Source: JAWPMV01 sp038527215
GTDB lineage: Bacteria > Bacteroidota > Bacteroidia > J057
Assembly (NCBI GenBank): GCA_038527215.1
Contig: JBCBGC010000024.1
Coordinates: 1-64,000, forward strand
DNA length: 64,000 nt
Direction of reading: 5' to 3'
Shown: one piece after another, positions 9,061 to 17,852 of the stretch
Position numbering within the stretch: the first letter of the stretch is position 1
How the letters are laid out: the number at the start of each line of letters is the position of its first letter
Notes under the pieces: model-generated
What the model saw: only the letters and a program-made list of their open reading frames with translations
What the model was told of the DNA's origin: nothing
The model's database searches: none
Made by a program: the position numbers and the translations under genes

Positions 9061-10169
9061 TGCTATATCTCCTGATCAGTGTTTGTTTTTCTTGTATTGG
9101 GTATGCCTTCTATTTAATGGGAATTAAAAACCGGCGTCCGGTGCTTCACCAACGTCGATTCCTGTATGTAGTCATAGCTAGCTCCTTATTAATTCCGTTG
9201 CCTTATTTAGGAGAAGAACCCAAACCCCGGATGCAGGCCAATGGAGAACCCTTTGCACTGGTCTTCGGTCAGGTACCCGATCAGGCCTCTCTGCAGCAAT
9301 TTTGCCATTGTGAAGCGCCAGACTACGGGCATCGCATACAGTTCCAAGCCAACGCCTGGTATACCTTCCTGCTCGCCCATAAGCAGTATTTCTATGGCTT
9401 ATTGATCCTGGGATTAAGTGTGGTGGTAGCCAAAGGAATGGCTCAGGTCTGGTACTTGCGGCATCTCAGCAAAAAATTTCCGGTGGAACCGCGTGAGGAG
9501 GATGGGCTTAGCTACTTTCAAATCAACCATCCGGCTTTTCGGGGTCCAGCGGCCTTCCGTTGGCGAAAGGCTTATGTGATATTTCCCGCATATCTGGAGG
9601 GCTTGGCCAAAGAAGATCAGCAGGCTATCCTGGCGCATGAGCTATCCCACCTTCACCAATTTAATACCCTTGAAAATCTTGGCCTGAACCTCCTGCAAAT
9701 TGGGTGGTTTTTCAATCCAGCTTTTTATTTAATCCGTCGCCAACTTCACTTATTGAGCGAGTACCAGGCGGACGAAGCGGGAGTGGACCGACTGGGAAGT
9801 CGAAAGGCTTATGCCCATTTACTGTTGCGCATGAAGGCCTTGCAACAAGAAAATCCCCTGGGCACTGGCTTCGCTGCTTTTGTAGGAGGAGACTTAAAAA
9901 AGCGTATTCAGCATATCCTGGCCCCTAAACCTGCTCGTGCCTCTGTGTCTGGCCTGTGGTTGGCGGGTGTGCTTTGGGTAGGCCTACAAATCTGGAGCAG
10001 TCCCTTGCTGGCAGGCAACCTCTCTTCTGCCTTATGGGAACTTGGCGCCTATGAAGCCTTTTATCCCCAATTACAAGCAGATCAGGACGATGGGGTCTAT
10101 TGCCAGGACTGTGAAACCGTTTGCTTGCCGGAAGAAGCGTGGCCTCAGGAGGAACTTGAGTCAAAATAG
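9057..10169 (+). CDS. M56-family (BlaR1-like) membrane metallopeptidase
   Basis: A 370-residue membrane protein with N-terminal transmembrane segments (LYLLISVCFSCIGYAFYLMG; FLYVVIASSLLIPLPYLG), another near residue 115, the zinc site HELSH at 194-198 with the downstream glutamate in SEYQADEAG, and a last hydrophobic segment near 300. These are the hallmarks of the M56 BlaR1/MecR1 protease. There is no penicillin-binding domain; the C-terminus is short, acidic and has three cysteines (YCQDCETVC). It is translationally coupled to the repressor, forming a sensor-protease/repressor pair. The 3' end overlaps the convergent aat gene by 25 bp. Confidence 0.87.
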   Translation: MMLYLLISVCFSCIGYAFYLMGIKNRRPVLHQRRFLYVVIASSLLIPLPYLGEEPKPRMQANGEPFALVFGQVPDQASLQQFCHCEAPDYGHRIQFQANAWYTFLLAHKQYFYGLLILGLSVVVAKGMAQVWYLRHLSKKFPVEPREEDGLSYFQINHPAFRGPAAFRWRKAYVIFPAYLEGLAKEDQQAILAHELSHLHQFNTLENLGLNLLQIGWFFNPAFYLIRRQLHLLSEYQADEAGVDRLGSRKAYAHLLLRMKALQQENPLGTGFAAFVGGDLKKRIQHILAPKPARASVSGLWLAGVLWVGLQIWSSPLLAGNLSSALWELGAYEAFYPQLQADQDDGVYCQDCETVCLPEEAWPQEELESK

Positions 10170-10849
10170 CTACTCCAGTTTCCAGAAAGGCTGTCCACAG
10201 CTAACCCACGATTTAATTCACCTAAAAACCGCTGCCGGGGGATGAGGATGGCTCCCAGACTCTCCAGGTGGGGCGTATGAACCTGACAGTCGATCAATTG
10301 AAAGCCCTTTTCTTTTAGCCAACCTACGAGGGTAATAAAGCCTGCTTTTGAGCCATTGCTCACTTCCGTAAACATAGATTCTCCAAAAAAGCAGGCCCCC
10401 ATCGAAATTCCGTACAGACCAGCCACTAATTGCTCATCCTGCCAAACCTCCACAGAATGGGCCCATCCTTCCTCATGCAGGGCTATGTAGGCAGCCTGCA
10501 TGTCCTTAGTAATCCAGGTGCCCTGCTGCCCTTCGCGCGGAATGGATTTGCAGCGGGCGATTACCTCCGAGAAGGCCTGATCCATGGTGATCCGGAGATG
10601 GCCTTTGCGCAGGACCTGCCGCATACTTTTCGAAACCTTCAATTGGTCCGGATATAGCACACATCTGGGATCAGGGGACCACCAGAGGATAGGCTCTCCT
10701 TCAGAGAACCAGGGGAAGATGCCTTGTTGATAGGCTGCCTTCAAACGAGCCGTGCTTAAATCCCCTCCTATGGCCAACAATCCGCTAGGCTCGGCCAGGT
10801 GCGGGTCCGGGAAGATGTTATGTTCGTCTGAGAGACCAAATAAGGGCAT
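10145..10849 (-). CDS. aat: Leucyl/phenylalanyl-tRNA--protein transferase
   Basis: Adds Leu or Phe to N-terminal Arg/Lys of proteins, creating degradation signals recognised by ClpS. Family motifs: FPDPHLAEPSGLLAIGGDLS, YQQGIFPWFSEGEPILWWSPDPRCVL, WITKDMQAAYIALHEEGWAHSVEVW, GLYGISMGACFFGESMF, LIDCQVHTPHLESLGA. ATG 10849 (MPLFGLSDE) gives 234 residues and fits the family start; ATG 10885 is possible. clpS lies immediately upstream on the same strand (66-bp gap), so the two steps of the leucine N-degron pathway are encoded together. Confidence 0.95.
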   Translation of the reverse strand: MPLFGLSDEHNIFPDPHLAEPSGLLAIGGDLSTARLKAAYQQGIFPWFSEGEPILWWSPDPRCVLYPDQLKVSKSMRQVLRKGHLRITMDQAFSEVIARCKSIPREGQQGTWITKDMQAAYIALHEEGWAHSVEVWQDEQLVAGLYGISMGACFFGESMFTEVSNGSKAGFITLVGWLKEKGFQLIDCQVHTPHLESLGAILIPRQRFLGELNRGLAVDSLSGNWSSYFDSSSS

Positions 10850-10914
10850 AAGGCAAACACGGAAAGCTGGATCCAGGTCCAGCATACATCATGGGTATAA
10901 TAAAGAGGTTAGGC

Positions 10915-11208
10915 TTATTCAGACTCTTCGAGCGTCGCTCCGATTCCACGCTCAACCAGGGCCTCCCGCATAGGGTTGAGTTTATATTTGGATCCGTGTT
11001 TTACGGCGTACTTCCCTTTGGTGTGGATGATCCAGGCACACTGCTCGGCCTGACCATGGGTATGGTCGCAAATCTCAACCAGGGATTGAATCACCCAGTC
11101 AAAGGTATTTACGTTGTCATTCCATACGATAAGGGTGGAGGATGTACCGCTATCAATCAGCTCTTTTACCTGCTCCGCCTCTTTAATCAGCACGTTATTC
11201 CAAACCAT
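10915..11208 (-). CDS. clpS: ATP-dependent Clp protease adaptor ClpS
   Basis: A 97-residue adaptor that binds N-degron substrates and delivers them to the Clp ATPase. The core reads LIVWNDNVNTFDWVIQSLVEICDHTHGQAEQCAWIIHTKGK. The N-D-x-V/T-F pocket that accepts the N-terminal residue and the H-x-x-G-K-segment are conserved. The C-terminal helix region follows. It is upstream of aat in the same direction. Intergenic DNA up to 11408 shows no other gene. Confidence 0.93.
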   Translation of the reverse strand: MVWNNVLIKEAEQVKELIDSGTSSTLIVWNDNVNTFDWVIQSLVEICDHTHGQAEQCAWIIHTKGKYAVKHGSKYKLNPMREALVERGIGATLEESE

Positions 11209-11408
11209 CTATCTTTGAAATTATTTTGCAAATTGGGGATATTCAGAAAATGATCATCCTGTTTTTCCCGTTATAAGGGCAAATATACGAAAAACGCCAT
11301 TTTTACCCCAAACTTTCCCCCAGCCAGAGAAAAATTTTGACTGAAGGATTGTTTTAGAAGTACGAACGGACGATTCTTCCACATGTTTCAGGAAAAAGAG
11401 ACTTTTTT

Positions 11409-12620
11409 ATGTACAAACCCATTTTGGTCCTGTTCCTATGCTTAAGTCTGCTTACTCCCCGGCAAGCTGCGGCCTGGGGCTTCTGGGCGCATCAACGAAT
11501 CAACCGTCTGGCGGTGTTTACCCTGCCTCCTGAGATGCTGCTGCTGTATAAGAAGCACCTCAATTACCTAACGGAGCATGCGGTAGATCCGGATAAAAGG
11601 CGCTATGCCGTAGACGGAGAAGCGCCCCGGCATTTTATTGATATCGATCATTATGGGACCTATCCTTTCCAGCAGGTTCCCCGGGAATGGGACGAAGCTG
11701 TGGCTTTGCTGACCGAAGATACCCTGATGGCCTATGGCAACTTACCCTATCACCTGCCGCAGGATGTCTATCGCCTGAAAAAGGCGTTTGAAGCCATGGA
11801 CCTGGGCCGGATTCTGAAGATTTCCGCGGATTTAGGGCATTATGTGGGAGACGCCCATGTGCCGCTGCATACTACTGAAAACTATAACGGCCAAATGACC
11901 GGGCAGCGAGGTATTCATGGATTTTGGGAAAGCCGACTGCCTGAATTGTATGGCGAAAAATATGACTTTCTGGTCGGCAGAGCCTATTTCATAGAGGATC
12001 TTCTGATGGAAGGCTGGGAAACGGTACTGGAAAGCCATCTGGCCCTCGATTCCGTCCTGAGTATGGAGCAACGGTTGAATGACCGTTTTCCTCCCTCCCA
12101 GAAATATGGGTATGAAAGCCGGAATAATATTGTGGTGCGGACCTATTCCCGCGACTACTCCGCAGCTTACCACAAAATGCTCTCCGGGATGGTAGAAAGG
12201 CGGATGCGCCTGGCTATTCGCCGCATAGGCTCTTATTGGTATACGGCCTGGAAACTGGCTGGCTCGCCCGATTTGGCCCCTTTAATAGACAAAAACTATG
12301 ATTTGGCTCCTGATCCCACGGAGAAAAAGATAAAAATTCTGGATAGAGAGGCCTTCGATTTGGGGAGTACCAATCCGCTCTTTCCCCAAGAGGGAAACTG
12401 GTGTTGTGCGCATCCGCTTAAGAAAGGAAAAGCCATGGGGCTATGGGCGGTCAGGCCTCAATTCCGTCCCGCACCCCTGGCGGAGCTTTCTGCTAATCCC
12501 TTAGCGGTGAGTTGGTTGGCTGGTTTGGTCATAGGGCTCGGGTTGGTACTAGGGCTGGGCTGGGTTTCCTGGAGAAAAGGTCGGGCCTCTCACCCCTCAA
12601 AAGATAGAACCTCCATATAA
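11409..12620 (+). CDS. Zinc-dependent phospholipase C / S1-P1 nuclease-like exported protein
   Basis: A 403-residue protein. A signal peptide ends at RQAAA, so the mature chain begins W-GFWAHQRIN, putting a tryptophan at the N-terminus as in zinc PLC and S1/P1 nucleases where it ligates zinc. Further likely ligands: HFIDIDHYG, DLGHYVGDAHVPLHTTENYNG and HGFWESRLPE. A C-terminal transmembrane segment (LAVSWLAGLVIGLGLVLGLGW) and a basic tail suggest it is anchored in the inner membrane facing the periplasm. Nuclease versus phospholipase cannot be decided from sequence. Monocistronic, followed by a terminator. Confidence 0.8.
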   Translation: MYKPILVLFLCLSLLTPRQAAAWGFWAHQRINRLAVFTLPPEMLLLYKKHLNYLTEHAVDPDKRRYAVDGEAPRHFIDIDHYGTYPFQQVPREWDEAVALLTEDTLMAYGNLPYHLPQDVYRLKKAFEAMDLGRILKISADLGHYVGDAHVPLHTTENYNGQMTGQRGIHGFWESRLPELYGEKYDFLVGRAYFIEDLLMEGWETVLESHLALDSVLSMEQRLNDRFPPSQKYGYESRNNIVVRTYSRDYSAAYHKMLSGMVERRMRLAIRRIGSYWYTAWKLAGSPDLAPLIDKNYDLAPDPTEKKIKILDREAFDLGSTNPLFPQEGNWCCAHPLKKGKAMGLWAVRPQFRPAPLAELSANPLAVSWLAGLVIGLGLVLGLGWVSWRKGRASHPSKDRTSI

Positions 12621-12647
12621 AGATATCCATATCTAGTGCTAAAACCT

Positions 12648-12677
12648 GCCTTAAATAGGCCTCAAGGCCCTTTTTTT
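12648..12677 (+). terminator. Terminator after the zinc PLC-like gene
   Basis: GCCTT...AAGGC stem (with an alternative GGCCT-ca-AGGCC inner pairing) followed by CC and seven T. Confidence 0.65.
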
Positions 12678-12725
12678 AGTGGATAACCCTGCTGTTCATT
12701 TGTTTTCTTATTCGGGAAATAGTCT

Positions 12726-12733
12726 TAACTTTG
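12726..12733 (+). promoter_or_regulatory. -7 element (TAACTTTG) of the SPT-like gene
   Basis: Exact TAnnTTTG match; a TTTG that could be the -33 box lies 23 bp upstream (12699-12702). The coding start at 12765 is 31 nt downstream. Confidence 0.6.
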
Positions 12734-12764
12734 GCCCGTTTAGCGAACATTTAACTGCTTCGAT

Positions 12765-14024
12765 TTGGATATTTTTGATAAAATTGACCGAAACATGAAC
12801 GCTGACCTGGGGCAGTATGCCTCTATAGGTCACGGATACATCGCCTACCCAAAGTTGGAAGGCGAAGTGGGGCCCTGGATGACATATCGGGGCAAAAAGG
12901 TGTTGGTTTGGTCCCTGAATTCATATCTGGGACTGGCAAATAACCCTGAGATCCGGGAAGTAGATGCCAAAGCCGCTGCAGATTGGGGGTTGGCTTACCC
13001 GATGGGTTCAAGAGTGCTTACGGGTAACTCTGATCTTCATGAGGAGTTTGAGCGTGAGGCCGCAGAATTCATGCAAAAGGAAGATGCCTTCCTGATGAAT
13101 TTCGGTTACCAGGGATGTTTGTCGATTGTCCATGCCTTGACCGATCGCCGAGACGTAATCGTGTATGACCAGCTTTCTCATGCCTGTATCATGGATGGTA
13201 TGAGCATCAGTTTGGCCAAGCGTTTCGTATTCCGCCACAATGATATGGCGCAGTTGGAAGACCGACTGAAAAAGGCCCAGCGTATCACCCAGAAAACCGG
13301 AGGTGGCATCCTGATCATTACCGAAGGGGTATTTGGGATGAAAGGAGACCTCGGTCAGTTGGATGAGATCGTCAAGCTGAAAGAACAATACAATGCGCGC
13401 CTCTTCGTAGACGATGCCCACGGATTTGGGGTCATGGGAGAGACGGGAATTGGTACCGGAGAGCATTTCGGGGTTCAGGACAAAATTGACGTCCTTTTTA
13501 ACACCTTTGCAAAGTCTATGGCTGGTTTTGGAGCCTTCGTTTGTGGAGACAAAAAAGTAGTTAACTACCTGAAATACAATATGCGGAGTCAGATTTACGC
13601 CAAGTCTCTCTGTATGCCGATGACTGTTGGTGCCATCAAGCGACTCCAGATGCTTCGGACGATGCCCGAACTGCGTGAGAAACTCTGGTTCATTGTCAAC
13701 AAGCTCCAGAATGGATTGAAGGAGCGTGGGTTTGACATCGGTACCACCAAATCTCCTGTTACGCCTGTTTACCTGAAGGGTAGTCCGGCCGAAGCCATGG
13801 GAATCATTATTGACTTAAGGGAGAATTTTAACATATTTGCGTCAGGTGTGGTCTATCCTGTGATTGAAAAAGGAGTGATCATTCTGCGAATCATCCCCAC
13901 GGCTCATCACGAAGAATCCGATGTAGACTATACGCTCGATGCCTTTGAACAGGTGCGTTCGAAGATTGAAGCGGGTGCCTACAAGAACCAGGATGTACAA
14001 AAATTAGTGGCCATAATGGCTTAA
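12765..14024 (+). CDS. Alpha-oxoamine synthase, serine palmitoyltransferase-like
   Basis: A 419-residue PLP enzyme of the alpha-oxoamine synthase family (SPT, KBL, BioF). PLP site: LFNTFAKSMAGFG with Lys250; cofactor-binding FVDDAHGFGVMG (Asp216/217, His219); SLNSYLGLANNPE and YPMGSRVLTGNSDLHEEFE near the N-terminus. In Bacteroidota the usual member of this size makes 3-ketosphinganine for sphingolipids, which fits, but BioF/KBL-type activity cannot be excluded. The start is the TTG at 12765 (reading MDIFDKIDRN), which matches how relatives begin; ATG 12795 would lose ten residues. A small H1-like gene follows in the same direction. Confidence 0.85.
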   Translation: MDIFDKIDRNMNADLGQYASIGHGYIAYPKLEGEVGPWMTYRGKKVLVWSLNSYLGLANNPEIREVDAKAAADWGLAYPMGSRVLTGNSDLHEEFEREAAEFMQKEDAFLMNFGYQGCLSIVHALTDRRDVIVYDQLSHACIMDGMSISLAKRFVFRHNDMAQLEDRLKKAQRITQKTGGGILIITEGVFGMKGDLGQLDEIVKLKEQYNARLFVDDAHGFGVMGETGIGTGEHFGVQDKIDVLFNTFAKSMAGFGAFVCGDKKVVNYLKYNMRSQIYAKSLCMPMTVGAIKRLQMLRTMPELREKLWFIVNKLQNGLKERGFDIGTTKSPVTPVYLKGSPAEAMGIIIDLRENFNIFASGVVYPVIEKGVIILRIIPTAHHEESDVDYTLDAFEQVRSKIEAGAYKNQDVQKLVAIMA

Positions 14025-14094
14025 ATTTTGATTATAGCGGTTTTTTTTACGATAATTATACCTAACTTGAACATACTTTAAAAAAGTAAACGAA

Positions 14095-14268
14095 ATGGAA
14101 AAATACGCAAAACTAAAAAGCTTAATCGTTAGCATCGAGGAAGACTTCTCCAAATTTTACGACAAAGGAAACAAAGCTGCCGGTACCCGTGCACGGAAAG
14201 CCATGCAGGAAGTAAAAGTACTCGCCCAAGACATTCGCAAAGAGATTCAGTCTGCGAAGAACGATTAG
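14095..14268 (+). CDS. Histone H1-like small basic protein
   Basis: A 57-residue reading frame (MEKYAKLKSLIVSIEEDF ... KNKAAGTRARKAMQEVKVLAQDIRKEI; shown in parts) with many Lys/Arg and a predicted two-helix fold. It matches the small H1/Hc1-like proteins common in Bacteroidota, thought to bind DNA. Key features are the FYDKGNKAAGTRARK core and the amphipathic tail. It begins 70 bp after the SPT-like stop and is followed by a strong terminator, so it may be co-transcribed or have its own promoter. Confidence 0.85.
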   Translation: MEKYAKLKSLIVSIEEDFSKFYDKGNKAAGTRARKAMQEVKVLAQDIRKEIQSAKND

Positions 14269-14291
14269 ACGCAAGAACTATCTTAATGCAC

Positions 14292-14323
14292 AGAGGCTGA
14301 TCTTTCGATCAGCCTCTTTTTTT
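14292..14323 (+). terminator. Strong Rho-independent terminator
   Basis: AGAGGCTGATC-tttc-GATCAGCCTCT followed by a run of T. It ends the H1-like transcript. Confidence 0.9.
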
Positions 14324-14349
14324 ATCTTTATCCTTATGTCTGGATTGCT

Positions 14350-15243
14350 TTAGGAGGAATACGCCTTTCTGGCTTGTAGCGCTTGATCCATGGCCTGACG
14401 AAGTTCGGAGGTCCCCGGAACCAGCGGTAGCCTGACATGGTCCCCACATACTCCCAGAAGCTGCATCAGGGCCTTGACTCCGGTGGGATTCCCTTCCCGG
14501 AAATTCAAATCCATAAAGGGAAGGAGTTCATAATGAAGCTGTTGGGCTGTATCCAGGTCATGGGCGAGGGCAGCGCGCGTCATGTTACTGAATTCGGCTG
14601 GAAAAGCATTAGCCGTAACCGAAATAACCCCGTCACAGCCTAGCGCAACCATCGGTAAGGTCAGGGTATCCTCTCCAGAAAGCACCAGGAATCCCTGCGG
14701 TCGCTGGTGGAGGATGTGCATGATCTGCTCCATATCCCCCGAGGCTTCTTTGATGGCCACTACCTGAGCAAAGTCTCTGGCCAGTCGGAGACAGGTCTGA
14801 GCACTGATGTTGGAAGAGGTTCTTCCAGGGACATTATACAGGATGATAGGCGTATCTGTCGCTTCGCAAAGCGCTTTAAAGTGCTGATAGATGCCCTCCT
14901 GCGAAGGTTTATTGTAATAGGGACTCACAGAAAGGAAGGCAGCAGGCCGATAGCGCTGCTCATATTCCCGGGCCTTTTGACAGATGGCAGCGGTATTATT
15001 CCCCCCAACCCCCAATACCAGCGGGATTTTTCCCTGGGTCTCTTCCTGAAATACTTCGATGACTTTGGTTTGCTCTGCTGAGCTCAGGGTGGCGGCCTCT
15101 GCCGTGGTGCCCAGGGCGACCAAATATTCTACCCCTCCTTGGATGAGGTAGGAAATGACATTACGTAAGGCGGGGAAATCAACCGTTGCTTGCTCCTGGA
15201 AGGGCGTAACCACGGCTACTCCCGTACCGGAAAGTAGCTTCAT
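14350..15243 (-). CDS. dapA: 4-hydroxy-tetrahydrodipicolinate synthase
   Basis: A 297-residue TIM-barrel lyase condensing pyruvate and aspartate semialdehyde in the diaminopimelate/lysine pathway. Schiff-base Lys165 is in VVAIKEASGD; Tyr137 in LYNVPGRTS and the GTTAEA substrate loop (residues 45-50) are present. Length is normal. Its ATG overlaps the stop of the upstream DUF6913 gene (ATGA), so it is translationally coupled at the end of a ligA-DUF6913-dapA operon. Confidence 0.96.
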   Translation of the reverse strand: MKLLSGTGVAVVTPFQEQATVDFPALRNVISYLIQGGVEYLVALGTTAEAATLSSAEQTKVIEVFQEETQGKIPLVLGVGGNNTAAICQKAREYEQRYRPAAFLSVSPYYNKPSQEGIYQHFKALCEATDTPIILYNVPGRTSSNISAQTCLRLARDFAQVVAIKEASGDMEQIMHILHQRPQGFLVLSGEDTLTLPMVALGCDGVISVTANAFPAEFSNMTRAALAHDLDTAQQLHYELLPFMDLNFREGNPTGVKALMQLLGVCGDHVRLPLVPGTSELRQAMDQALQARKAYSS

Positions 15244-15818
15244 GAAACTTTTACTTTTTGCTTTTCCCCATTGTCAATCATATTGAGGAAATAGTCAAAC
15301 TCCTTGATCATGCCCTTCATGCCGGTATCCTCGTCCCGATGGATCATCAGTTCATAGCAGCTTTCCAAGCCTTCGCGATGTACCCCGGTGCGGGTCTTGG
15401 CGCGGGCGATGCTACAAATGTACTTTGATGTCATGCGGATAGAATGATCAAAATCCATGAGGATATCCAGGTCATGTTGACGGACCTGACTTTCGATCGC
15501 AGGGGTAGGGTAGTCCAGCCAGTTGAGCTTGGCCGGGTTAATAAAGATCGTATCGACAGAACTGGCGAACTGCGACTCAGATTTTTTATTGAAATTGATT
15601 TCAATCACCAGCACCCGCTTTTTACGCTTTTTCAAGCCTGTGAGGTACTCGTTGATCAAAACCAGGTCTTCGGGAGAGAGCGCGTTTAGGTTTAGGATTA
15701 ATCCAACTTTTTGGGCACTATCTAAATCGATAAAATCCCGGACATAGTCCTTGGTACGATCCAGATTTCTGATTCGCCGTTTGCTGAATTTTTCCTTTAT
15801 ATCGTTAAGCCATTCCAT
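15240..15818 (-). CDS. DUF6913-type conserved hypothetical protein
   Basis: A 192-residue cytoplasmic protein without signal or membrane segment; basic N-terminal helix (KEKFSKRRIRNLDRTKDYV) then an alternating alpha/beta core (KVGLILNLNALSPEDL; KRVLVIEINFNKKSE; DLDILMDFDHSIRMTSKYICSIARAKTRTGVHREG). I recognise it as the small family called DUF6913, usually found between ligA and dapA in Bacteroidota; function unknown. Start ATG 15818. It overlaps the 3' end of ligA by 14 bp and dapA by 4 bp, so all three are tightly coupled. Confidence 0.78.
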   Translation of the reverse strand: MEWLNDIKEKFSKRRIRNLDRTKDYVRDFIDLDSAQKVGLILNLNALSPEDLVLINEYLTGLKKRKKRVLVIEINFNKKSESQFASSVDTIFINPAKLNWLDYPTPAIESQVRQHDLDILMDFDHSIRMTSKYICSIARAKTRTGVHREGLESCYELMIHRDEDTGMKGMIKEFDYFLNMIDNGEKQKVKVS

Positions 15819-17808
15819 CAATCAACTCCATAAAATTCTGCTCTGAAATGATCGGGACCCCTACCTTTTCTGCCTTACCCAATTTGGAGGGGCCTGCTCC
15901 TTCGCCAGCTACCAAATAAGTGGTTTTGCTTGACACTGAACTCTTTACCGTCCCTCCTAGGTCCTCAATAAGCTGTTTTAACTCATCCCGACTCATATTT
16001 TCAAAAACACCGGAAATTACGAAACTTTTTCCATTTAGGATGTCCGAACCAGCCCTTTTTTCTGCTACTTCAAGCTGCAAACCTGACCGTTTAAGTTGCT
16101 CGATAATGGCTTGCTGGTCCGGGTCGCTGAAGAAGGCTACCACAGACTCCGCAATCCTTGTACCAATATCGGGCACCGCCACCAGACTATCGAGATCTGC
16201 TTGGGCCAGTTGGTCAATGTGCTTGTAAAAGCGGGCCAACTTCTTGGCTACCGTAGCTCCTACGAAACGAATTCCCAGGCCAAAGAGTACCCGTTCGAAG
16301 GGAATTTCTTTACTTTTTTCTATGCCTTCCAGGAGATTCTTGACCGATAAATCGGCAAAACGCTCCAGTTCAATGAGTTGCTCATAGGTCAGGGAATAGA
16401 GATCCCCATAGTGGGTAATGAGCCCTTCATCAACGAGCTGGTTGACGATTTCTGTGCCCATGCCATCTATATCGAGCGCTTTCCGGCTGGCAAAATGGAT
16501 GATCCTTCCTTTGATTTGAGGGGGACAGCCTGTGGTATTAGGACAGTAATGGTTGGCGTCTCCTTCTATCCGGATGAGTTCTGTCCCACAATCCGGACAG
16601 TGGGTGATAAAATGGATAGGCTTGGCATCTTTGAGACGCTTTTCCAGGATGACCCCGGTGATTTTGGGGATGATTTCTCCTCCCTTTTCCACCTTTACGG
16701 TATCTCCTTCGTGGAGCCCCAGACGTTCGATCTCGTCTGCATTGTGGATAGAAGCTCGCTTAACAGTGGTTCCTGCCAGCCATACGGGTGCCAGGTTAGC
16801 TACTGGGGTAACTTTTCCCGTTCTTCCGACCTGAAAACTCACAGATTCCAGGACGGTGGTGGCTTCTTCGGCTTTGTATTTATAGGCAATGGCCCAGCGG
16901 GGAGCTTTGGCCGTAAACCCGATTTCCTGTCTGAGTTGCAGCTCATTTACCTTGATGACGATGCCATCAATCTCATAGTTCAGGCTGGATTTCTTGTCTT
17001 CCCAGCTATCCAAATAGGATCGGAGGTCATGGATATCAGGGCTTAAGTGATGGAATCCACTCAAGCGGAAACCAGCGGAGATGAGCCAATCCATCTGTTC
17101 GCCGGCCGTCGCTACCTCCAACTCCTCCGCATAGAGAGAAAAGGCAAAAAAGATCATGGTACGGGAGGCCACCACGCTCGAATCCTGCATTTTCAAGGTG
17201 CCAGCGGTGGTGTTCCGTGGATTCATGAGCCTTGGCAATCCCTCGGCTTCTCTGCTTTCATTGAGCTGCTCAAAAGCGTCTTTGGGCATGACTACCTCTC
17301 CCCGCACTTCCAGTTGGGCGGGGATGTTATCTCCTTTTAAGCGCAAAGGCACCGTACCGATGGTGCGCACATTATGGGTGATATCATCGCCCTGTACGCC
17401 GTCTCCCCGGGTTACGCCCCGCACCAGCAAGCCATTTTCATAATGCAGGCTGAGGGATACCCCATCGAATTTATGATCGAGAAGGTAGGTGTAAGGCTTT
17501 CCCCCGGCCAATTTTTCCACCTGCTCATCGAATTCCACGATTTCATCCTGGGAATAGCTGTTGTTCAGGCTGAGCATGGGACGGATATGGACAAAAGACT
17601 CAAAATTTTTGGTGATCTCTCCGCCAACGCGCAGGGTAGGGGAGTCAGGCCACTGCAAGTCCGGGTGGGCTTGTTCAAGGGCTTCCAGTTCTTTGAGTTT
17701 TTGGTCAAACTCGTAATCAGAAACAGTAGGTTGGGCCAGCACATAGTAATTATAGTTGTGCTGCTTGAGCTCGGTAGTTAGCTGGTCAATTTTTTCTTTG
17801 GGGGACAT
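15805..17808 (-). CDS. ligA: NAD-dependent DNA ligase
   Basis: A 667-residue replicative ligase. Domains in order: Ia (YNYYVLAQPTVSDYEFD), adenylation with Lys113 in HKFDGVS, OB fold, a four-cysteine zinc finger (CPDCGTELI ... CPNTTGCPP), HhH repeats (LVAVPDIGTRIAESV) and a C-terminal BRCT domain (LNGKSFVISGVFENMSRDELKQLIEDLGG; parts). Length is standard. First gene of the ligA-DUF6913-dapA operon; the upstream gene is the MlaF-like ATPase in the same direction, 44 bp away. Confidence 0.97.
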   Translation of the reverse strand: MSPKEKIDQLTTELKQHNYNYYVLAQPTVSDYEFDQKLKELEALEQAHPDLQWPDSPTLRVGGEITKNFESFVHIRPMLSLNNSYSQDEIVEFDEQVEKLAGGKPYTYLLDHKFDGVSLSLHYENGLLVRGVTRGDGVQGDDITHNVRTIGTVPLRLKGDNIPAQLEVRGEVVMPKDAFEQLNESREAEGLPRLMNPRNTTAGTLKMQDSSVVASRTMIFFAFSLYAEELEVATAGEQMDWLISAGFRLSGFHHLSPDIHDLRSYLDSWEDKKSSLNYEIDGIVIKVNELQLRQEIGFTAKAPRWAIAYKYKAEEATTVLESVSFQVGRTGKVTPVANLAPVWLAGTTVKRASIHNADEIERLGLHEGDTVKVEKGGEIIPKITGVILEKRLKDAKPIHFITHCPDCGTELIRIEGDANHYCPNTTGCPPQIKGRIIHFASRKALDIDGMGTEIVNQLVDEGLITHYGDLYSLTYEQLIELERFADLSVKNLLEGIEKSKEIPFERVLFGLGIRFVGATVAKKLARFYKHIDQLAQADLDSLVAVPDIGTRIAESVVAFFSDPDQQAIIEQLKRSGLQLEVAEKRAGSDILNGKSFVISGVFENMSRDELKQLIEDLGGTVKSSVSSKTTYLVAGEGAGPSKLGKAEKVGVPIISEQNFMELIDGMA

Positions 17809-17852
17809 GTGGCTATCGGTTTTTCCGGTGGGGAAAAGGCAAGCTACGGGGA

